This document shows positions 58,903 through 64,000 of a DNA stretch of 64,000 nucleotides, one piece after another. Position 1 is the stretch's first letter, and each line of letters opens with the position of its first letter. This DNA is from Terana coerulea (Eukaryota > Basidiomycota > Agaricomycetes > Polyporales > Phanerochaetaceae): contig JAKOGH010000812.1 of the NCBI GenBank assembly GCA_024811115.1, positions 372,001 to 436,000 of the forward strand. The letters are read 5' to 3'. The position numbers were made by a program, and so were the translations under genes. A model generated the notes under the pieces. That model was not told the origin of the DNA. It was given only the letters and a program-made list of their open reading frames with translations, and did not search any database.

Positions 58903-61130
58903 AGTAGGAGGGTTTTTTCAGATGTAATCCAGCCAAATAATCAGTACGGAGGTTGTGACAACAGAGACTGTGTGACCTCTTGCGTATCTTCCGAAGAGGT
59001 ATTCTCGAAGGTTGGAATAACATAATCGGCCTCAGAGTGGTTGTCGAAAGGTTTTGCCTCAATGTTGTGGTTCCAAATAGGGGTGGCATGAGGGAGAGGT
59101 AGCGGAGATGGTCCAAAGCTGGTATGATGGGTTCAAACGCCTCCTGGCCAGCACAAACATCCAACAGGGCCACAACTACTGTTGTCCCAGTGGAGTCAGC
59201 CGCTTCGACGAACAAGTGGCCAGCTTCAATGAGTTGAATTAGCGAATCCGCAATAGATATGACCACTCGAGGGTGATGAGCAATGGCTTATTCCGATGTT
59301 TGAGGGATATTTGACTCATCTCCTGGATATCGTCCATGTCAGCGCAAAGAAACTCAGCCAAAGTCTTGACAACTTCGTCCAGCTGTCTATGTGTTGTTAG
59401 CGTCCACTCCGATGGCTTCTGGCACAATAAAGTGAGCAGAGTTGTTGCACCCAGAGCCAGGAGCATCTCTGATACCGTCAGAAGGAGCTCATAGCTCAGG
59501 GTCTGCTCCTTCCGACCAGAAGCGGATGTAAACTGCGTGACTTGAGCAGTAGTGAGGAAACGAGCCTTTGGACATATGAAAGAGTGCGAAGGATTTAGCT
59601 CAGTGAGAGCACTAGCAGAAATGTAACCACTGTATCGCCACCACTGAAGATGTGCTGCCTAATCATTGAACATTCAAACAAGTCAACAGTCGGATAACGG
59701 AAGTGGTCATAGTCCTCTATTTCCTTCATTTCTTTGACCTTCTGGTTCTCGCATACTTGGATGAGGATTTCTACGAGTTTGGGACACAGGTCTGGCCCAC
59801 CGCTTCCGGTCTTCATTATTTGCATCAGCAGCAACAGCGACATCAGCAGGCCCCCATTCGCCTTTACCTTGTCACACGTAGTCAAGTCCGTGGGCACTGT
59901 GGACCATAAGTTACCGAGATATTGTGTGGTGAGTGTAGCGTCGATCTGGTTGAGCACCTTCGGATTCAGAGGGAGTAGTTGCCATATTTGTAGAAATCAT
60001 GGCCGTTGAACTCTTTGAGGGAGAGTGTGATCTAAGAGAGCACGCACTTTGTCCGCCCTCTTCTGTGTGAGGTCATGCAGACATAGTACGAGCCAGTCGA
60101 GATCTTAACCGGGTACGGAGATGGGTGCCCAGGAGAGAGTATACACATCGGCTTCTGCAGCTGTTTGTGCATCTTTAATTTCATGCACCAGTTTTTGCAC
60201 TTCCGAGTTGCCCAGAAGTCTTTAAGTTTGCCTGAGTGGTCGGGCATAGCTAGGCCAATTATATGAACTGAAGCTTTGGTAACATCCATAAGCCACAACC
60301 CGCCCTTCCCGAATGATGGGAGGTGGCATGGCGGCATTGCAGGTAAAGCCTGCGGCAACTACGGTGAATGCCACAAGCAGGATAAGGTAAATGAACAAGA
60401 AAGGAAGAAGGCAACCAGCAACAAAAAGATCCAACAGAAGTATATGAGCCAGAATGCTGCTGGGACGAGCGGGGACCTGAAGGGATAGCACGGCCACAAG
60501 AGGGATAGAACATCGATAACCCATACAGAATGAGTGGTATATTAGTGATGATAGCAAATGCAGTGGAGGTAAAGTGATCCAAACTGCGAAGGAAATGATA
60601 GAGGCCGACCAAAAATAGCACAAAGGCTATCTGTAATGCAATAAGGAGTATAACAATAATGTTGGAGATTTGCCGCGGGAGGAGGTGCCGACGTTGGTCT
60701 TGCCGCAGCCGGATGGAGTTGCAGACAGAGAGATGACCTAGTAAAAGAAGCGCCTAGAGCCACTGAAGCACTGCAATGGCAAAGAATGTGACTAGGAGAC
60801 AGAGAGTGAGACTGATGGTCCATAGCTTGCTGATAATGAGTGACATGGCATCTGGGTTGAACGACACTGCGTTGACAGGGAGCACTGTGGTTGCATTGAT
60901 GAGGTTTCCGCTGACAGTGAATGAAGAGAGTTGCAATGATATTTGCTCAAGCAACCTTGCAGATTTGTCGCCTGGATCTTCTTGCAACTAAGAATATGAC
61001 TCTATAGTGAATGAAGCAACAATTGCAGAGAACAAGCCTGTCTGTTTATGCGCTTGAGAATATCACCCCAGCTCAAGAAGAATAAGAGCCTCACAAAATC
61101 AACAAGTTGTTCATTTCGTCTTTCCATTCT
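58862..61130 (-). pseudogene. DUF6535-family membrane protein, decayed
   Basis: DUF6535 proteins are an Agaricomycete family with N-terminal membrane helices and unknown function. The N-terminal pieces are clear: GLFSAIVASFTIESYS, then a TAG in frame near 60987, DKSARLLEQISLQLSSFTVS, a hydrophobic helix (LWTISLTLCLLVTFFAIAVL), a second TAG after QWL (60754-60756), then IAFVLFLVGLYHFLRSLDHF and IITNIPLILYGLSMFYPSC. A soluble C-terminal part follows in several frames (LLMSLLLLMQIMKTGSGGPD, 59595-59957; QLDEVVKTLAEFLCADMDDI, 59239-59466; VISIADSLIQLIEAGHLFVE, 58862-59266) and has a HEAT/ARM-like helical look. Two nonsense codons and frame changes make it a pseudogene. Confidence 0.72.
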
Positions 61131-62549
61131 TCAATCTTGTCCTTGTCATACTCTTGCACTGAACTGAGTAGAAATGACTAGCCTTAGTCAGCTGTGACAT
61201 TGCTCTGTCCGGTTGTCAGTGTGATAAATGGAAAACACGACTAGACTATGCATTACTGTGTTTTCTGCCTAAGTCTTTGGGACAGTTCAAGCATTCGGAA
61301 GACCTTGTGAAATGTATATTCAGGAGACTACAATCAGAGTATGCAGAGATGTTCCTCACTGTCTGCTCCGAATCATGTATATCGTTGGGTAAGAAAGTGT
61401 GCTGCTCAAATGACTCAATCGGGCATGTTCACTCGTGGTCGATCTGTACTTACGGCCTTCGATGAGGAAATCGAGGAGTTTTTGTACAAATATCAACGTG
61501 TCTGGCATTTTCAGCAATTGGGCTGCCCTATAAAGCCATATGCACTTCTGTTAGACTGCTCACCACTTCATAAATATTAGCACTTACTTCGACTTTGACG
61601 GACATGCCAATGTAGACGCGAAACCACAACAAAGGAGTAAAGGATGGTCTTCGAGGGCCATAGCCAGGAGGATATAGATAGTGTACATGTTCAAAGCATC
61701 CACTGCAGCACCGTTATGAGGCTTCGTAATTTGCATTGATTCACCTGTTAGGCTTCCATCTAACTCTGACATCTCTAACTGTTACCGTTGCTCAGGCAGC
61801 TGCGTAAATTAATGATTGGCTTTGTGGTAATGTCTTTAGTACAACCCTTGTACAGTAGACTGCAAGTAAACCTGCAAGCCGGATTTAGTTGATGAGAGGA
61901 CATTCAAAGAGAGCGTGATGCCCAAGTATACAGGAATGGCTCACTATTCAATGTTCAGCGCTCAGAACTCAGGGAGTCAGTCAGAGTAAGGTCTATCTAA
62001 GTCTTCCAAGATCGCTGCCCAATGCCTTAATCAACAGCCATATCACAGATCTAGCAGCAAGATGAATGTGCATTGCCAGAATTTCCACCCATGAAATGCT
62101 GGCGCAGTCCACTGTTGCCTCCCAGAACCAACACGCTCCCACCATCATCGCTTGCTGTTCGCAACAACACACAGCTGGCCATAGCATAGCATCGTGCATA
62201 CCCTTCCAGCATCTCTCTCACTCAAAAAGCGCTGTATAGCCATAATTTGCCTTTACGAAGTACTATTGCTAGCACATTTAATCAATACGCCGGAGACAGA
62301 ATGGAAAGTCACAGTGTGGATATACCGCTACCGTTATGGTTTCAACCGGCCCGACTGGCTTCATGCTGACTGACGGCAATCATGTTCCTGTTAAGAGCAA
62401 GAAACCAACACTATTGAGTATTATGAACAAGCACAGTATGGGGAACTCACTGGGTATACCTAATTTCAGTACATTCTCTTGAACCTCCTCTGCAAGAGGA
62501 TAGACCAAAGACACAGCAAGCTCTTGCACAATGCTCAAAGTGGTGCTTT
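61131..62549. other. Gene-free stretch with short uninformative frames
   Basis: A plus-strand frame pair near 61277-61580 and minus frames at 61584-61772 and 61993-62199 are too short and unsupported. No domain, RNA or repeat boundary was recognised. Confidence 0.45.
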
Positions 62550-63816
62550 CTAAGATTGGAAGAGGTTTATCAGCTTCAAATGGTCCTCGACGTTTTCTGC
62601 CTCAATATCATTGATAATAGGGGATTCATGTGAGAAGAGGCCACGAAGACGGTCCAAGGCCGGCATCGCCTGCTGAAATGCGCGCTGACCGATGCAAACA
62701 TCCAACAAGAACGTCGCAGCTGCCGCCCCTGGCAGAATCAGCAGCTTCAACCGACAAACAACCGGTGTCCACTAGTGATAGGCAGGGGTTCACAAACCCT
62801 CTAAGGGTTAAGGGTAAGGATACAGAGGGTAAGGGTAAGGGTTGAGGAAAGTTAACCCTTGTCTGGCAGGGGTCTATATTTAAGCACCAGGCATGTTGCT
62901 AGAGAGGGCTGCAAGTGTTATAAGTGCTTTCAATACCAATGCAAGCCACTCAAATAGAAGACTGACATTATAAGTAAGTGGGGAAAGCACTTAAAGCACT
63001 GTTTTCAGCCTATTTTGAGAAGGGTTTGAAGGGTAGCCTCAACCCTTACCCTTCATAAAGGTAAGGGTATTGAGAGTAAGGGTAAGGGTGGCCCTCTGAG
63101 CATAGAGGGCTTACCCTTGCCAATCACTAGCGTTCACAAGTCGAATGAGGGAATCCACAATGGACACGACTGCTCGAGGAGTGATGAGCATGGATTCTTC
63201 TAAATGCTTCAGGCATATTCTACCCATCTCTTGGATGTCGGCCTTGTCAGTGTAAAGGAACTTAGTCAAGGACCTGATGACATTATCAAGGTGTCCACAC
63301 GTCGTAGCAGACCATGCTGACGATGGCTGCTGTGATATAGCGAGTAGACTTGTTAGCGCATAGACCAAGGAGCATCTCTAGTATAGTCAGAAGTAATTCG
63401 TAGTAAGAGTCTTGGTTGTCCTTGTCAAAGAGGTTTTACAGGCTAATGAGCGAGCGCCTGTCAGGAGAATGAGTCTCTCGACATCTGAAGTGTGCGATCA
63501 CAAATAAGCCCAGCTGAATGACCACAATGCAAGTAACTTACTTCAAATGCCAAACGTATGCGAACTGGCCATAGCGCACTCAAACAAGTACACAGCTGGA
63601 TAACGAAGGTGCTCAATGTCAACTTTATTCTCAATCTTCTGAGCTTCGCATACCTGTAGGAGGATCTGCACAAGTTTTGAACACACTTGTGGTTCTGCGC
63701 TTCCTGTCTTGACTATTTGCGACAGCAGCAGCAGAGATCCCAACAGATTTTCTGTCATAAATTTCCCTCAGCGCTAGTCTACAGCGCTCAGAGTGTAACA
63801 TCAAGTCACGGGACAT
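62550..63816 (-). pseudogene. Second copy of the DUF6535-linked C-terminal region, split by a MITE
   Basis: It is paralogous to 58862-59957: LLGSLLLLSQIVKTGSAEPQ (63543-63758) matches LLMSLLLLMQIMKTGSGGPD, and NVIRSLTKFLYTDKADIQEM (63111-63368) matches EVVKTLAEFLCADMDDIQEM. VVSIVDSLIRLVN is cut at 63130 by the MITE, and the continuation VEAADS and LLDVCIGQRAFQQAMPALDR lies on its other side (below 62772). Any N-terminal DUF6535 part would lie beyond the window. Several frame changes add to the insertion. Confidence 0.7.
62772..63130. mobile_element. MITE-like element with G-rich TAAGGG repeats
   Basis: The ends are inverted repeats: CTAGTGATAGGCAGGGG at the left, and the complement of CTAGTGATTGGCAAGGG at the right. 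CTAG at both ends may be the target duplication or part of the ends, since it is self-complementary. Just inside each end are arrays of GGGTAA-type repeats. There is no transposase. It interrupts the DUF6535-linked paralogue between codons that are adjacent in the 59-kb copy. Confidence 0.72.
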
Positions 63817-64000
63817 GTTACTCAGTCGTCACAACAGCGTTACAAGATGCTGATCAGTTGGCCATGCAATGGACGCATGGTTATCAGGGATATGCCTCAT
63901 ACAGACACAGGATCATGGACTCAGTTCTGGATTCATTCTAGACTATGACCTCACTATGAGGTCACTATGACATTGTGTACTGGTAGTGTACAGTAGCTAG

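Noticed and set aside
62772..63130. Interstitial telomere
   Set aside because: The repeat is TAAGGG/GGGTAA, not a clean TTAGGG array, and the inverted ends show a transposon-like element instead.

Overview
The window looks like a piece of a basidiomycete genome, most probably an agaricomycete of the polypore group. The genes have many short (about 47-66 bp) GT-AG introns. The gene set includes families typical of Agaricomycetes: FunK1 kinases, DUF6535 proteins, an F-box/LRR-like protein and Wee1-, Pbs2- and MED14-type regulators. Exon structures were read by eye from splice sites, reading frame and family resemblance; no alignment was run.

Left part (1-32,940) is conserved gene space: a 5'-truncated unknown coiled-coil protein; a Pbs2-type MAPKK (minus) sharing a 0.5-kb promoter with a ubiquitin-like/BAG co-chaperone (plus); an alpha/beta hydrolase (minus); a secreted PLC-like phosphodiesterase with a 5-nt micro-exon; a Wee1 kinase; an MBL-fold hydrolase (minus); a homeodomain transcription factor between two long gene-free stretches (3.7 and 3.0 kb); ATP-type PEP carboxykinase; and Mediator subunit MED14. 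These genes serve stress signalling, cell cycle, gluconeogenesis and transcription and do not form a pathway.

Middle part (33,200-54,360) is a segmentally amplified array. A module of one FunK1 kinase gene (minus) followed by group-A FAD monooxygenase genes (plus) occurs three times. Block A has a decayed kinase and three monooxygenases (FMO1-3). Block B has the only intact kinase, a 3' scrap of FMO1 and a decayed FMO3 copy. Block C has a frameshifted kinase, the same FMO1 scrap and a decayed FMO2 copy. A perfect 16-18 bp palindrome lies about 195 bp upstream of every kinase start. An 890-bp Mutator-like non-autonomous transposon (256-bp near-perfect terminal inverted repeats, 9-bp target duplication) sits between blocks B and C.

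Right part (54,400-64,000) is repeat-rich and poor in intact genes: a broken F-box gene, an AT-rich stretch, a tRNA-derived (SINE-like) head, a ~150-bp degenerate minisatellite, a DUF6535 pseudogene, and a second related copy interrupted by a 0.36-kb MITE rich in TAAGGG-type repeats.

Single-base reading-frame breaks recur in otherwise conserved genes (PBS2, MED14, MBL, FMO2, FMO3), often in homopolymers. Base errors in the assembly are the simplest explanation, so 'pseudogene' is reserved here for copies with nonsense codons or larger losses.
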